Of a stretch of DNA of 33,932 nucleotides, positions 18,236 to 27,086 are shown piece after piece. The DNA is from Paracoccaceae bacterium. GTDB lineage: Bacteria; Pseudomonadota; Alphaproteobacteria; Rhodobacterales; Rhodobacteraceae. A model generated the notes under the pieces. It had not been told where the DNA came from, ran no database searches, and saw only the letters and a program-made list of their open reading frames with translations. The position numbers were made by a program, and so were the translations under genes. The DNA is taken from contig JABSSA010000428.1 in the NCBI GenBank assembly GCA_013214665.1, positions 1 through 33,932 of the forward strand, written 5' to 3'. How positions within the stretch are numbered: position 1 is the first letter of the stretch; each line of letters opens with the position of its first letter.

Positions 18236-18266
18236 GCGCGCCGCCCTGTTGCGGCGCGCGTTTTTT
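18236..18266 (+). terminator. Strong intrinsic terminator after the solute-binding protein gene
   Basis: GCGCGCCGC-CCTGTT-GCGGCGCGC, a perfect 9-bp GC stem, is followed by GTTTTTT. It separates the binding-protein gene from the two permease genes, so most transcripts would end here and the permeases would be made in smaller amount. Confidence 0.93.
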
Positions 18267-18331
18267 GGCCCTCCGGGCCCCATAATATCCAAGACCGCAT
18301 CCACCGGCTTTCAGAGGGATAATCCCCCCGC

Positions 18332-19339
18332 ATGTTGACCTATACCATCCGACGCTTGGTTCTGGCCGTCCCAACGCTGCTGTTTATCGCGCTCGCCATC
18401 TTCTTGCTGCTAGAGCTTGCCCCCGGCGATCCGATGGCCAACCAACCCCTGACCATTCCGCCTGAGGTCCGCGAACGTATGCGCGAAGCCCTCGGCGTCG
18501 GACAGCCGTGGTACATCCAGTACTACAAATGGCTGGTCCAGTTCTTTGTTGTTGAACCGCAGGTGCTTTTTGACCGCTGGTTCGGCACCGAATTTGCCGA
18601 AGGCAAACAGCGCATCCTCAGCTGGCAGACCCGCTCCCCGGTGATGGACATCGTCTATCAGCGGATCCCCCCGACCCTCTGGGTGGTCGGCGTCGCTTAC
18701 GTGGTCGCCATTATCATCGCGCTGCCAATCGGCATCTATTCGGCCTATCGCCAATATTCCACCTTCGACAACGCGGGCACGTTCGTCTCGATGATCGGCT
18801 TTTCGATCCCGCCGTTCTTCACCGGGCCCCTTCTCATCGTGATCTTTGCGGTGCAACTTGAATGGCTGCCTTCGGTCTATGACACAGTGCATGTGGTCAA
18901 CAGTTGGGACAGTTTCGTGATCCAGCTCAAACAGATGGCCCTGCCGGTCATGGTGCTGGCGCTACAGATCACCGCCCAGCTCAACCGCTTCATGCGCGCC
19001 TCCACGCTCGACAATCTCAATCAGGATTACGTGCGCACAGCCCGCGCCAAAGGGCTCAAGGAACGCGCCGTTGTGCTCAGCCATGTGGTGCGCAACTCGA
19101 TGATCCCCGTGGTCACAGTGATCGCCTTGAACGTGCCCGGCATTTTCGGCGGCGCCATCATCACCGAGGTGATCTTCAAGGTGAACGGCATCGGCCAGCT
19201 TCTGATCACCTGGCTCTTTGCCAATGACCTGCCCGGCGTGATGACACTCACCTTCATCTTCGCCACGCTGATCGTGCTCTTCAACATCATTGCGGATGTC
19301 CTCTACGGCGTCCTTGACCCGAGGATCCGCTATGACTGA
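18332..19339 (+). CDS. ABC transporter permease, DppB/OppB type
   Basis: 335 residues with the standard N-terminus of this family, MLTYTIRRLVLAVPTLLFIALAIF, then a periplasmic loop and five further hydrophobic segments. The BPD_transp_1 coupling region reads DYVRTARAKGLKERAVVLSHVVRNSM. The extracytoplasmic loop after the first helix is long (about residues 35-105), with Trp-rich stretches. The ATG lacks a close strong ribosome site, since GAGGG is 13 bases away and lies in a small GGGAT/ATCCC fold. The gene is 110 bases after the binding-protein gene, past its terminator. It overlaps the second permease gene by 8 bases. Confidence 0.94.
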   Translation: MLTYTIRRLVLAVPTLLFIALAIFLLLELAPGDPMANQPLTIPPEVRERMREALGVGQPWYIQYYKWLVQFFVVEPQVLFDRWFGTEFAEGKQRILSWQTRSPVMDIVYQRIPPTLWVVGVAYVVAIIIALPIGIYSAYRQYSTFDNAGTFVSMIGFSIPPFFTGPLLIVIFAVQLEWLPSVYDTVHVVNSWDSFVIQLKQMALPVMVLALQITAQLNRFMRASTLDNLNQDYVRTARAKGLKERAVVLSHVVRNSMIPVVTVIALNVPGIFGGAIITEVIFKVNGIGQLLITWLFANDLPGVMTLTFIFATLIVLFNIIADVLYGVLDPRIRYD

Positions 19340-20318
19340 GGCCACAGAAACACCCCAGGGCGACGACACTTACGGCGCGCTGAAAGACAAGGTGCCCCAA
19401 AAACCGCCGCGCTCCCAATGGCTCGACATCTGGGATCAGTTCCGCAAGCACAAAGGTGCGGTGATGGGCGGCGGCTTCTTGCTGTTCATCACGCTCGCCG
19501 TGCTGATCGGCCCGTACCTCTGGACGCTGGATCCGCAAAAGCTCGACATCCGCGCCAAGGATATGCGGCCCATCTATGTGGGCCTCTGGAACGGGGATGC
19601 CAAGATCGGCTGGAACCATCCATTCGGCACCGACAATCTCGGCCGTGATATCCTGGCACAAATGATCGCCGGCGGCCGTGCCTCCATGGCGGTGGGCTGG
19701 GCGGCCATGATCGTCTCGCTGGTGATCGGCACCGGCATCGGCGTCTTTGCGGGCTATTTCAAACGGCTCGACGGGCCGCTGATGCGCTTTACCGATTTGG
19801 TGCTGTCGCTGCCGATCCTGCCGCTCCTTCTGGTGGCCGTGACGCTCTTCCGCCAACCACTGGTCAGCCGCTTTGGCCCCGAAGGCGGGATGTTCATCCT
19901 GATTGTCACCATCATCGGCATCACCTCATGGATGCAAACCGCCCGCATCGTGCGCGGCGAAGTGCTGGCACTGAAAGAACGTGAGTTCATCCTCGCCGCC
20001 CGCTCTATCGGTACCAGCTCAGGCTCGATCATCCGCCGCCACCTGCTGCCCAACGTGATCTCCCCCATCATGGTCTCGGCCACGTTGGGTCTCGCGGCCG
20101 CCATCATCACCGAAAGCGCGCTGTCCTTCCTCGGTGTGGGCTTCCCGTCCGACTTCCCCACCTGGGGCAAGCTCCTGGCGGATGCGGTCCCACGGATGGA
20201 GCGGTTCCCCGAACGGGTGATGCTGCCAGGTGTCGCAATCTCGCTCACCGTCCTGTCGGTCAACTACCTCGGCGACGGCCTGCGCGACGCGCTTGATCCT
20301 CGCATCCGGGGCCGCTGA
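19332..20318 (+). CDS. ABC transporter permease, DppC/OppC type
   Basis: 328 residues from ATG 19332, inside the end of the first permease gene (8-base overlap); the track start at 19290 is upstream in the overlapping gene. The protein has a hydrophilic N-terminus, QFRKHKGAVMGGGFLLFITL as first membrane segment, and the family segment HPFGTDNLGRDILAQMIAGGR. The EAA-like coupling loop is EFILAARSIGTSSGSIIRRHLLPN and the end is FLGDGLRDALDPRIRGR-like (NYLGDGLRDALDP). It pairs with the upstream permease to form the channel of a dipeptide/opine-type importer. Confidence 0.95.
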   Translation: MTEATETPQGDDTYGALKDKVPQKPPRSQWLDIWDQFRKHKGAVMGGGFLLFITLAVLIGPYLWTLDPQKLDIRAKDMRPIYVGLWNGDAKIGWNHPFGTDNLGRDILAQMIAGGRASMAVGWAAMIVSLVIGTGIGVFAGYFKRLDGPLMRFTDLVLSLPILPLLLVAVTLFRQPLVSRFGPEGGMFILIVTIIGITSWMQTARIVRGEVLALKEREFILAARSIGTSSGSIIRRHLLPNVISPIMVSATLGLAAAIITESALSFLGVGFPSDFPTWGKLLADAVPRMERFPERVMLPGVAISLTVLSVNYLGDGLRDALDPRIRGR

Positions 20319-20345
20319 GGCCTCAGATCAAAGCTTACCCCACAC

Positions 20346-20393
20346 CTTCTTTTGGATGAAAATACTCCGGGGGTGTGGGGGCAGCGCCCCCAC
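20346..20393 (-). repeat. Hairpin/GAGTATTTT intergenic repeat, copy B
   Basis: Minus-strand reading: GTGGGGGC-GCT-GCCCCCAC, then ACCCCCGGAGTATTTTC and ATCCAAAAGAAG. It sits between the convergent permease and DUF3422 genes, just after the DUF3422 stop on the minus strand, where a terminator would be expected. Confidence 0.8.
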
Positions 20394-20410
20394 GGCACTC
20401 CTTCAGTGGC

Positions 20411-21694
20411 CTAGTGCTCCATCGCCCGGCGCAACCGCCGCACCATCAAAAACACAGCCAGAATAACCACCGGTGTCACCCCGGCCAAAAGCCACCCCCG
20501 CGACACGCCCATGCCATCGGCCAGCGGATAAAGCAGATACCCCGCCAATGAGACCGCGTAATAGCTGATCGCCACCACCGACAGCCCTTCCACCGTGCGC
20601 TGCAACCGCAACTGCAGATCCGACCGCCGGTCCATGCTCTCCAGCACCTTTTGGTTCTGCGCCGAACGTTCCACATCCACCCGCGTGCGCAACAGATCCG
20701 CCGCCCGCACACCGCGCGCTGTCATCGCCGCAATCCGCGCCTCAGCACTTTTGACCGTCCGCATCGCAGGCTCATACCGGCGCATCATGAACTCCGCAAA
20801 GGATTGCCGCGAGGCCCATCGCTCTTCCCTGAGCGCCGTAATCCGCTGGTTCACCAGAGCTTCATAGGCTCCCGTTGCCCCAAACCGAAACGAAGACTGC
20901 GCTGCGAGCGTCTCAAGCTCCGCCGAAAACTTCAGCAACTCATCCAGCGTCTCAGCCGCCTCCGAGGCCCCATCTGACATGGTGCCAATCAGCGCGGTCA
21001 ATCGGGTGTCGAGCGCATTGAGCTGCGGCGCCATCGCCCGCACCCGCGAGAACCCCAACATCGACATGGATTTATAGGTCTCAATCTCGCACAGCCGCTG
21101 CACGATCCGCCCCACACGCCGCTCCCCAACGTCGGGTGCGCAAAACACGCTGAACCGCAAATGGCCATTTGCATCAATGCGGAAATCCCCGGCCACAATC
21201 GCACTGTCATCCAGAACCGAACTCACCGCCAGACTCTCCGGCACAAACCAGGTATCAAGCTGTGCGGCAATCTGCGCCGGTCTCGGACGCGCCTGAATGC
21301 GCAACAGGATCGACGTCACCCGCTCTCCGGGTGCCTCAGCCAACCAATCCGCCGGAAAGGGCTCAAACTCAGTCGGGTCAAAGGCCCGCTCACTCAGCCC
21401 TTCGGAATAGACTGTATAGGTCACAAATTCGGTATGCTGCTCCCACTTCAGCCAATGCCGCCCGATCTGTCCATAGTAATGTGTGGCACCCGGTGCGGGA
21501 TGCGGCACCCCGTGCCGATCCAGCAGATCGGTCAAATGCCGCAAATCCTCACCCCGGTCGCGATTGGCCGCCATCTGCGGCTGCTTGATCGCCACATAAG
21601 CCACCGTCGCCGGTGCTTTCATGGCAGGAAAGGGGCGCGCATGCAGCTCGTTGGCCATCGCATAGCGCAGTGGGTGATCTTCTATCCCGTTCAT
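20411..21694 (-). CDS. DUF3422 family membrane-anchored protein
   Basis: 427 residues. The family-defining N-terminus is present (HPLRYAMANELHARPFP, residues 7-23). A mixed domain and a long, charged, probably coiled-coil central stretch follow. Two hydrophobic segments close the protein (VVAISYYAVSLAGYLLYPLADG and GWLLAGVTPVVILAVFLMV), ending in RRLRRAMEH. This predicts a large soluble part anchored by a C-terminal hairpin in the inner membrane. AAGGG precedes the ATG. No function is established for the family as far as I know. The gene stands alone between a repeat element and an AT-rich promoter region. Confidence 0.9.
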   Translation of the reverse strand: MNGIEDHPLRYAMANELHARPFPAMKAPATVAYVAIKQPQMAANRDRGEDLRHLTDLLDRHGVPHPAPGATHYYGQIGRHWLKWEQHTEFVTYTVYSEGLSERAFDPTEFEPFPADWLAEAPGERVTSILLRIQARPRPAQIAAQLDTWFVPESLAVSSVLDDSAIVAGDFRIDANGHLRFSVFCAPDVGERRVGRIVQRLCEIETYKSMSMLGFSRVRAMAPQLNALDTRLTALIGTMSDGASEAAETLDELLKFSAELETLAAQSSFRFGATGAYEALVNQRITALREERWASRQSFAEFMMRRYEPAMRTVKSAEARIAAMTARGVRAADLLRTRVDVERSAQNQKVLESMDRRSDLQLRLQRTVEGLSVVAISYYAVSLAGYLLYPLADGMGVSRGWLLAGVTPVVILAVFLMVRRLRRAMEH

Positions 21695-21718
21695 AGCAAG
21701 CCCTTTTGGTTAATCCCC

Positions 21719-21745
21719 AATATAGAGCCTTTCGATTAAATTCAA
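21719..21745 (-). promoter_or_regulatory. Candidate promoter of the DUF3422 gene
   Basis: In an unusually AT-rich 100-base stretch, the minus strand shows TTGAAT (21745-21740) and TATATT (21724-21719), 15 bases apart (16 if CTTGAA is taken). The -10 matches 5 of 6 consensus bases, but the spacing is short. Confidence 0.4.
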
Positions 21746-21796
21746 GTTATCGTTTTATTTCAATATCTTACGGGAATACTATTGTATACCGTCCGC

Positions 21797-22207
21797 TCAG
21801 ACCTCGCGCGCCATGCGCGCAATCGTCCCCTGCGCTGCGGCACAGAGCTTTTCCACACCCTCTTTCACCGCATACACCCGACACTGCGACACCGCCTGCG
21901 TCCGCCCGCTCGACAATACCTCAGCCCGCGCAATCAGCCGCTCACCCACAGCCGGGCGCATATAGTTGATCTTCATCTCCACCGTCAGCACATGCCCCAT
22001 CACCGTGCCCGCCGCATAGGTCAGTGCGTTGTCCGCCAAATAGCTTACCACTCCACCATGCGCGAACCCGTATTGCTGCTTGAGCTCATCGCGGATCGCC
22101 AATTCCAGCGTAGCCCGCCCTTCGCCCCATTCCGTAACCTCCGCCCCCAAGAGCACCGAGAACGGCTGTGCCGCCAACACCTTTTGAGCTTCTTCCAACG
22201 GATCCAT
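21797..22207 (-). CDS. PaaI-family hotdog-fold thioesterase
   Basis: I take ATG 22207 (136 residues), with AAGGAGG 5 bases upstream; the longer track frame runs into the terminator/repeat region. The hotdog-fold signature is GFAHGGVVSYLADNALTYAAG, with the His-Gly-Gly and the Asp that face the active site, followed by TVEMKINYMRPA. Members hydrolyse acyl-CoA thioesters, often aryl or phenylacetyl-CoA. It follows pntB on the same strand, separated by a terminator and a repeat, so it is probably transcribed separately. The acyl group is not predictable. Confidence 0.92.
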   Translation of the reverse strand: MDPLEEAQKVLAAQPFSVLLGAEVTEWGEGRATLELAIRDELKQQYGFAHGGVVSYLADNALTYAAGTVMGHVLTVEMKINYMRPAVGERLIARAEVLSSGRTQAVSQCRVYAVKEGVEKLCAAAQGTIARMAREV

Positions 22208-22283
22208 CTGCGCCTCCTTCATTCCCGCGCAATGCTGCCGCCCGCGCGGGCAATCGTCAAAAGAAACGCCACGGCCCCCAACG

Positions 22284-22315
22284 AAAAAAGGCGGGCCCGC
22301 CGCAGCACGCCCGCC
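22284..22315 (-). terminator. Rho-independent terminator downstream of pntB
   Basis: On the minus strand GGCGGGC and GCCCGCC (7-bp stem, 12-base loop) are followed by TTTTTT. It lies about 60 bases after the pntB stop and just beyond repeat copy C, so pntAB has two stacked hairpins at its end. Confidence 0.85.
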
Positions 22316-22316
22316 T

Positions 22317-22367
22317 CTTCTTTTGGATAAAAATACTCCAGGGAGCGCGAGGGACAGCGTCCCTCGC
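22317..22367 (-). repeat. Hairpin/GAGTATTTT intergenic repeat, copy C
   Basis: Minus-strand reading: GCGAGGGAC-GCT-GTCCCTCGC, then GCTCCCTGGAGTATTT, then TTATCCAAAAGAAG. It matches copy D (29092-29142, plus strand) at 48 of 51 positions by direct comparison, in the opposite orientation. It begins 10 bases after the pntB stop. Confidence 0.85.
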
Positions 22368-22376
22368 ACACCTGCA

Positions 22377-23837
22377 TCAGTCAATCATCGGCAACAGCTT
22401 GTCGATGGAGGCCTTCGCGTCGCCATAGAACATGCGTGTGTTCTCTTTAAAGAACAGCGGGTTCTCGATCCCGGAATACCCGGTGCCCTGCCCCCGTTTG
22501 GAAACAAACACCTGCTTGGCTTTCCAGCATTCCAACACCGGCATCCCGGCGATTGGCGAATTTGGATCGTCTTGCGCTGCCGGGTTCACGATGTCGTTGG
22601 AGCCGATGACAATCGCCACGTCTGTGTCCGGGAAATCATCGTTGATCTCGTCCATCTCCAGCACGATGTCATAAGGCACCTTCGCTTCCGCCAACAGCAC
22701 GTTCATATGGCCCGGCAAACGCCCCGCCACGGGGTGGATGGCGAACCGCACCTCTTTGCCCTTGGCGCGCAGCTTGCGGGTCAGCTCGGCCACGCCTTGC
22801 TGCGCCTGCGCCACCGCCATGCCGTAGCCCGGGATGATCACAACGCTGTCCGCCTCATTGAGCGCGGTGGCCACACCGTCGGCCTCAATGGCGATCTGTT
22901 CACCTTCAACGGCCATCTGCTCGCCCGCAGGGCCACCAAAGCCACCCAGGATCACAGAAACAAAGGAACGGTTCATCGCCTTACACATGATGTAAGAGAG
23001 GATGGCCCCCGAAGAGCCCACCAGCGCGCCCACAACGATCAACAGGTCGTTGCCAAGGCTGAAGCCAATCGCCGCCGCCGCCCAGCCGGAATAGCTGTTC
23101 AGCATGGAAACCACGACAGGCATGTCCGCCCCGCCGATCCCCATAATCAGGTGATAGCCGATGAAAAGCCCTGCAAGCGTCAACAGAACCAGCGCCCAGG
23201 AGCCAGAGCCGCTGAGGTACATGATGAGCAACACCAAAGACAGCGCCGCCGCACCTGCGTTCAGGAAATGACCACCGGGCAGCTTTTTGGCGCCTGTGTC
23301 CACCGAAAATGGCAGCTTGGAAGAGGAGCCTGCCAGCTTGGCATATGCGATCACAGAGCCGGTGAACGTCACCGCGCCGATCCAGATGCCCAGCACCAAT
23401 TCAACCCGCAGAATGCCGATCTCAACAGGTGTTTTCTTGGCCACCAACGCCGTGAACGACGAAGCTTCTTTCAAGCTGTCGCCTGCGGCTTTTGCCGCGT
23501 CGACCAGATTGATCGTGAGATCCGCGTTAAAGCCCACAAAGACCGCCGCCAGCCCCACGAGGGAGTGCATGATGGCCACCAGTTCGGGCATTTGGGTCAT
23601 CTCGCCCTTTGTGGCCAGCTGATACCCCACGGCTGCGCCCAGCGCGATCAACACAAGGGAGGCAAACCACAGGCCCGAGCCCGGCCCGATCAGCGTGGCC
23701 ACGACCGCAATGGCCATGCCCACAATGCCGTACCACACGGCCCGTTTGGCGCTTTCCTGCCCGGACAGACCGCCCAAAGACAGGATGAACAGAATACCGG
23801 CAACGACGTAAGCCGCGATTGTAAATGCGTTTTCCAT
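22377..23837 (-). CDS. pntB: NAD(P) transhydrogenase subunit beta
   Basis: A 486-residue membrane protein. The N-terminal half carries about nine hydrophobic segments of the proton channel, beginning [24 protein letters not shown]. The C-terminal half is the NADP(H)-binding dIII domain, with [37 protein letters not shown] and [15 protein letters not shown]. With PntA it couples proton entry to hydride transfer from NADH to NADP+, supplying NADPH. The gene starts 13 bases after the pntA stop with AGGGG as ribosome site, so the two form one operon. A repeat hairpin and a strong terminator follow. Confidence 0.97.
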   Translation of the reverse strand: MENAFTIAAYVVAGILFILSLGGLSGQESAKRAVWYGIVGMAIAVVATLIGPGSGLWFASLVLIALGAAVGYQLATKGEMTQMPELVAIMHSLVGLAAVFVGFNADLTINLVDAAKAAGDSLKEASSFTALVAKKTPVEIGILRVELVLGIWIGAVTFTGSVIAYAKLAGSSSKLPFSVDTGAKKLPGGHFLNAGAAALSLVLLIMYLSGSGSWALVLLTLAGLFIGYHLIMGIGGADMPVVVSMLNSYSGWAAAAIGFSLGNDLLIVVGALVGSSGAILSYIMCKAMNRSFVSVILGGFGGPAGEQMAVEGEQIAIEADGVATALNEADSVVIIPGYGMAVAQAQQGVAELTRKLRAKGKEVRFAIHPVAGRLPGHMNVLLAEAKVPYDIVLEMDEINDDFPDTDVAIVIGSNDIVNPAAQDDPNSPIAGMPVLECWKAKQVFVSKRGQGTGYSGIENPLFFKENTRMFYGDAKASIDKLLPMID

Positions 23838-23850
23838 AAGCTCTGCCCCT

Positions 23851-25431
23851 TTAGGATTTCTGGAACATAGCGAGCATGCGCCGTGTCACGAGGAAGCCGC
23901 CGAAGATGTTAACCCCGGCCATAAAGATACCCAGCGCCGCCAGGAGCGTGACCAAAAGGCTCGACGATCCGATCTGGATCAACGCGCCCAGAATGATGAT
24001 CGACGAAATCGCGTTGGTCACCGCCATCAGCGGTGTGTGCAGCGAATGCGCCACGTTCCAGATCACCTGGAAACCGATGAAGACAGACAGAACAAAGACG
24101 ATAAAGTGCTGCATAAAGCTGGCTGGCATCCCCGGGATCAAGCCCACGCCCAATACGAGCGCACCGCCAATGGCCAGCAATGTGACCTGGCTGCGCGTTT
24201 GCGCCTGAAACGCCGCCGCTTCTTCGGCACGCTTTTCTTCCGGCGTCAGCTCTTTTGGCGCCTCTTTCTTCGGTGCTGCCGCAATCGCCGCCACGTTGGG
24301 CGGTGGCGGTGGGAAGGTTACCTCTTTGTCATGCGCGATGGTCGCGCCGCGGATCACGTCATCTTCCATGTTGTGGTCGATCACACCGTCTTTTTCCGGT
24401 GTCAGATCGGTCATCAAATGGCGAATGTTGGTGGCGTAAAGCGATGAGGCCTGTGTCGCCATGCGGCTTGGGAAATCGGTATAGCCGATGATGGTCACGC
24501 CATTGTCGGTGACGATTTTCTCGTCCATCACCGTCAGCTTACAGTTCCCGCCTTTTTCGGCTGCAAGGTCTACGATCACAGAGCCCGGCTTCATCGCTTT
24601 GACCATATCTTCGGTCCAAAGCTCTGGCGCCTCGCGGTTCGGGATCAGCGCGGTGGTGATCACGATGTCCATCTCTGGGGCAAGTTCCCGGAACTTTGCC
24701 AGCTGCGCTTCGCGGAATTCCGGTGAAGAGACAGAGGCATAGCCGCCCGATGCAGAGCCATCCTGCTGTTCTTCCTCAAAGTCGAGATAGACAAACTCGG
24801 CGCCCATAGATTCGACCTGCTCCGCCACTTCGGGGCGCACGTCGAACGCATAGGTGATCGCACCCAGCGAGGTGGAGGTGCCGATCGCGGCAAGACCCGC
24901 CACACCCGCGCCCACAACCAACACCTTGGCGGGGGGCACTTTACCGGCGGCTGTCACCTGTCCGGTGAAAAAGCGGCCAAAGTTGTTGCCCGCCTCAATC
25001 ACCGCGCGGTAGCCCGCGATATTGGCCATGGAGCTCAGCGCATCCATCTTTTGCGCGCGGCTGATCCGGGGGATCATTTCCATCGCCACAACGGTCGCGC
25101 CTTTCTTGGCGGCCTGACCCATCTCTTTTTCGTTGGCCACGGGGCTGAAGAAGGAAATCAGTGTCTGTTCGGCGCGCAGGCGCTTCATTTCTGCTTCTTC
25201 TGGCGCGCGCACCTTAGCGACGACATCCGCCGCTTTCCAAAGTGCCGCGGCAGTCTTTACAACTTCGACGCCCGCATCTGCGTAAGACGCATCGTCAAAC
25301 CCAGCGGCCAACCCGGCTCCGGATTCAATCAGGCATTCGTGGCCCAGCTTTTGTAATTGCAAAGCACTATCCGGGGTCATCGCAACGCGACGTTCCCCTT
25401 CATAAATCTCTTTCGGCGTCCCGATTTTCAA
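23851..25431 (-). CDS. pntA: NAD(P) transhydrogenase subunit alpha
   Basis: The likely start is TTG 25431 (526 residues, reading [23 protein letters not shown]), with GAGGGG 9 bases upstream. No ATG exists near the conserved N-terminus, and the track's 5' extension is not family-like. The NAD(H)-binding dI domain shows [14 protein letters not shown] and the RQD-loop region. A Pro/Ala/Glu-rich linker ([18 protein letters not shown]) leads to four C-terminal membrane helices. This is the single-chain form, equivalent to fused PntAA-PntAB. Together with pntB it makes the proton-translocating transhydrogenase of the inner membrane. Confidence 0.95.
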   Translation of the reverse strand: MKIGTPKEIYEGERRVAMTPDSALQLQKLGHECLIESGAGLAAGFDDASYADAGVEVVKTAAALWKAADVVAKVRAPEEAEMKRLRAEQTLISFFSPVANEKEMGQAAKKGATVVAMEMIPRISRAQKMDALSSMANIAGYRAVIEAGNNFGRFFTGQVTAAGKVPPAKVLVVGAGVAGLAAIGTSTSLGAITYAFDVRPEVAEQVESMGAEFVYLDFEEEQQDGSASGGYASVSSPEFREAQLAKFRELAPEMDIVITTALIPNREAPELWTEDMVKAMKPGSVIVDLAAEKGGNCKLTVMDEKIVTDNGVTIIGYTDFPSRMATQASSLYATNIRHLMTDLTPEKDGVIDHNMEDDVIRGATIAHDKEVTFPPPPPNVAAIAAAPKKEAPKELTPEEKRAEEAAAFQAQTRSQVTLLAIGGALVLGVGLIPGMPASFMQHFIVFVLSVFIGFQVIWNVAHSLHTPLMAVTNAISSIIILGALIQIGSSSLLVTLLAALGIFMAGVNIFGGFLVTRRMLAMFQKS

Positions 25432-25579
25432 CGCAATCGTCCCCTCAGTCTTGTGGTGAGCCGCCAATCTGGCCCAAAAAACGTGCCCGTCCAGTAAATA
25501 AGCACCAACCCGGACACAAGGTCGCAACTGGCCTCCGTTACGACCATTGCAAGCATAAATCGATAATTTTGCCTAAGTT

Positions 25580-26032
25580 TTAAGCCCAGCGTCGTGTTTT
25601 TTGGGCATATTCGGTGAATTTCTCACCGAAAACCGCCATCATGCGTGTTTCCTCGGGTGCAATGAACCGACGGGTTATGAGCCAGCAAAAGGCCGGTACC
25701 AGCACCGCGGCAGCGGCTACGTTCCACCACAAAACCGCCCCTGTCAGGATCAACGCATCGGCCAGATAGATGGGATTGCGGCTTCGCGCATAGATTCCCG
25801 TCGTGATCAAAGCCGTGGGCGTCTGGTGCGGGATGATCGTCGTGCGGCTCTGACGAAAGGCCTGTGCTGCAGCCAAGGTAAGCGCCGCGCCTGCGACCAC
25901 AAAAAGCACGGCTACGACTTTGGAAAAGGCGACGGGCCAGGGAAATCCGATGGGGATCAAAAACGACATCCGCCACGTGAGCAGAACAAAAAGCGCCAGC
26001 CAAATCGGCGGAAGATCGAGCCATTTCAACAT
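25580..26032 (-). CDS. Isoprenylcysteine carboxyl methyltransferase-like membrane protein
   Basis: I prefer ATG 26032 (150 residues, MLKWLDLPPIWLALF); the track start adds 25 residues from the promoter region. Three to four hydrophobic segments are visible. The C-terminal part has the ICMT/PEMT-type SAM-binding features GIYARSRNPIYLADALILTG and APEETRMMAVFGEKFTEYAQKTRRW. Bacterial members are integral membrane methyltransferases of mostly unknown substrate. It is upstream of pntA on the same strand, about 148 bases away, and divergent from an SDR gene. No strong ribosome site supports the start. Confidence 0.82.
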   Translation of the reverse strand: MLKWLDLPPIWLALFVLLTWRMSFLIPIGFPWPVAFSKVVAVLFVVAGAALTLAAAQAFRQSRTTIIPHQTPTALITTGIYARSRNPIYLADALILTGAVLWWNVAAAAVLVPAFCWLITRRFIAPEETRMMAVFGEKFTEYAQKTRRWA

Positions 26033-26072
26033 GACACCACTGTGGCGCAACGGAACGACCAAGAAAAGAACG

Positions 26073-26093
26073 TTCACCGTTGCCTTGGGTGAA
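26073..26093. promoter_or_regulatory. Inverted repeat between divergent SDR and methyltransferase-like genes
   Basis: TTCACC-GTTGCCTTG-GGTGAA (6-bp arms, 9-base spacer) lies in the 97-base divergent region. The palindrome GAACGTTC overlaps its left arm. It is a candidate operator, with no regulator gene adjacent. Confidence 0.4.
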
Positions 26094-26129
26094 AGGACAT
26101 GCACCACTGAACGATAAGGAGGATTTCAC

Positions 26130-26885
26130 ATGACAGATTTGACAGGCAAACATGCCTTGGTGACAGGCGGCGGCACCGGCATCGGGCTGGCCATCGCGCG
26201 GGATTTTGAGGCGCGGGGCGCGGTGGTGACCATCACTGGCCGCAGGCAAGAGGTGCTGGACGAGGTGGCGGGCCCTGCCATGACCGGCGTGGCGATGGAT
26301 GTCCGCGACGAGGCACAGGTCAACGATGTGATCACGGCAGCCGCGGAGGCGCGCGGGCCTATTCAGATTTGCGTGGCCAATGCGGGTATCGCTGAGGGCC
26401 GCACCGTTCCGAAAACCTCCTTAGAGTTCTGGCGCAACATGATGGCCACCAATCTCGACGGCGCCTTTTTGACGATCAAAGCGTCGCTGCCGTCGATGCA
26501 ATCGACCGATTGGGGCCGCGTGATTGGCATCAGCTCCATGGCTGGGTTGAAGGGGCTGCCGGGGGCGGCGGCGTATTCTGCGTCCAAGCACGGGTTGATC
26601 GGGCTGATCCGCACCTTGAGCGAAGATTACATGGGCCAGCCTTACACGTTCAACGCGCTCTGCCCGGCTTATGTGGACACACCAATCATCTCGCGCAACG
26701 AAGAAATGATCGCGCAGCGCTCGGGCAAAACCGCTGAAGAAGCGCGTCAGGTCATGGTGCGCATGAACCGCCACAAGCGGTTGATTGAGCCGGAAGAAAT
26801 CGCCGCAACAGCGCGGTGGCTGACAGCGGCAGGGTCAGAAAGTGTGAACGGGCAGTGCATCGAGATTGCCGGCGGGCAGATGTAG
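26130..26885 (+). CDS. Short-chain dehydrogenase/reductase (3-hydroxyacyl/3-hydroxybutyrate dehydrogenase-like)
   Basis: 251 residues, starting after a strong AAGGAGG. The cofactor motif is VTGGGTGIG (11-19), with NAG in VANAGIAEG. The catalytic residues are in GISSMAGLKG (Ser) and YSASKHG (Tyr, Lys). The segment LCPAYVDTPI and the ending NGQCIEIAGGQM resemble 3-hydroxybutyrate dehydrogenases. NAD preference is suggested by the acidic residue after beta-2 not being obvious (TGRRQE), so NADP is equally possible. The substrate is uncertain. The gene is monocistronic by context. Confidence 0.92.
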   Translation: MTDLTGKHALVTGGGTGIGLAIARDFEARGAVVTITGRRQEVLDEVAGPAMTGVAMDVRDEAQVNDVITAAAEARGPIQICVANAGIAEGRTVPKTSLEFWRNMMATNLDGAFLTIKASLPSMQSTDWGRVIGISSMAGLKGLPGAAAYSASKHGLIGLIRTLSEDYMGQPYTFNALCPAYVDTPIISRNEEMIAQRSGKTAEEARQVMVRMNRHKRLIEPEEIAATARWLTAAGSESVNGQCIEIAGGQM

Positions 26886-27086
26886 CGCGCGACGCCGCGC
26901 ATTGGCTGGCCCCAGAAGAGAGCCAACGCAGCGCTTATTCCATGCGATTTATGGCAATTGTGGTAGCGCTTGGCGGGGGCGGCGCGCAGTGGCAAACCAT
27001 GGCTGTCCCCCGGGGTGGGGCCAGCCAGTGCGAGGCGGGCTGACGCCCTTGTTCCACGCACGGGTGGGGTGGGTTTGCTGGAAAGG
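26886..27086. other. Intergenic region after the SDR gene, possible weak terminator
   Basis: No gene is seen. TTGGCT (26902-26907) and AGCCAA (26921-26926) form a stem, flanked by GCGC arms and followed by TTATTC. This could terminate the plus-strand SDR transcript. The rest is GC-rich with short overlapping inverted repeats. Confidence 0.35.

Noticed and set aside
16782-18374. 530-residue minus-strand ORF
   Set aside because: Antisense to the solute-binding protein gene, which has a signal peptide, ribosome site and terminator. The ORF is a shadow with odd composition.
22323-23870. 515-residue plus-strand ORF
   Set aside because: It lies antisense to pntB, whose family match is clear. Its translation is rich in His, Arg and Gln with no domain, the usual shadow of a GC-rich gene.
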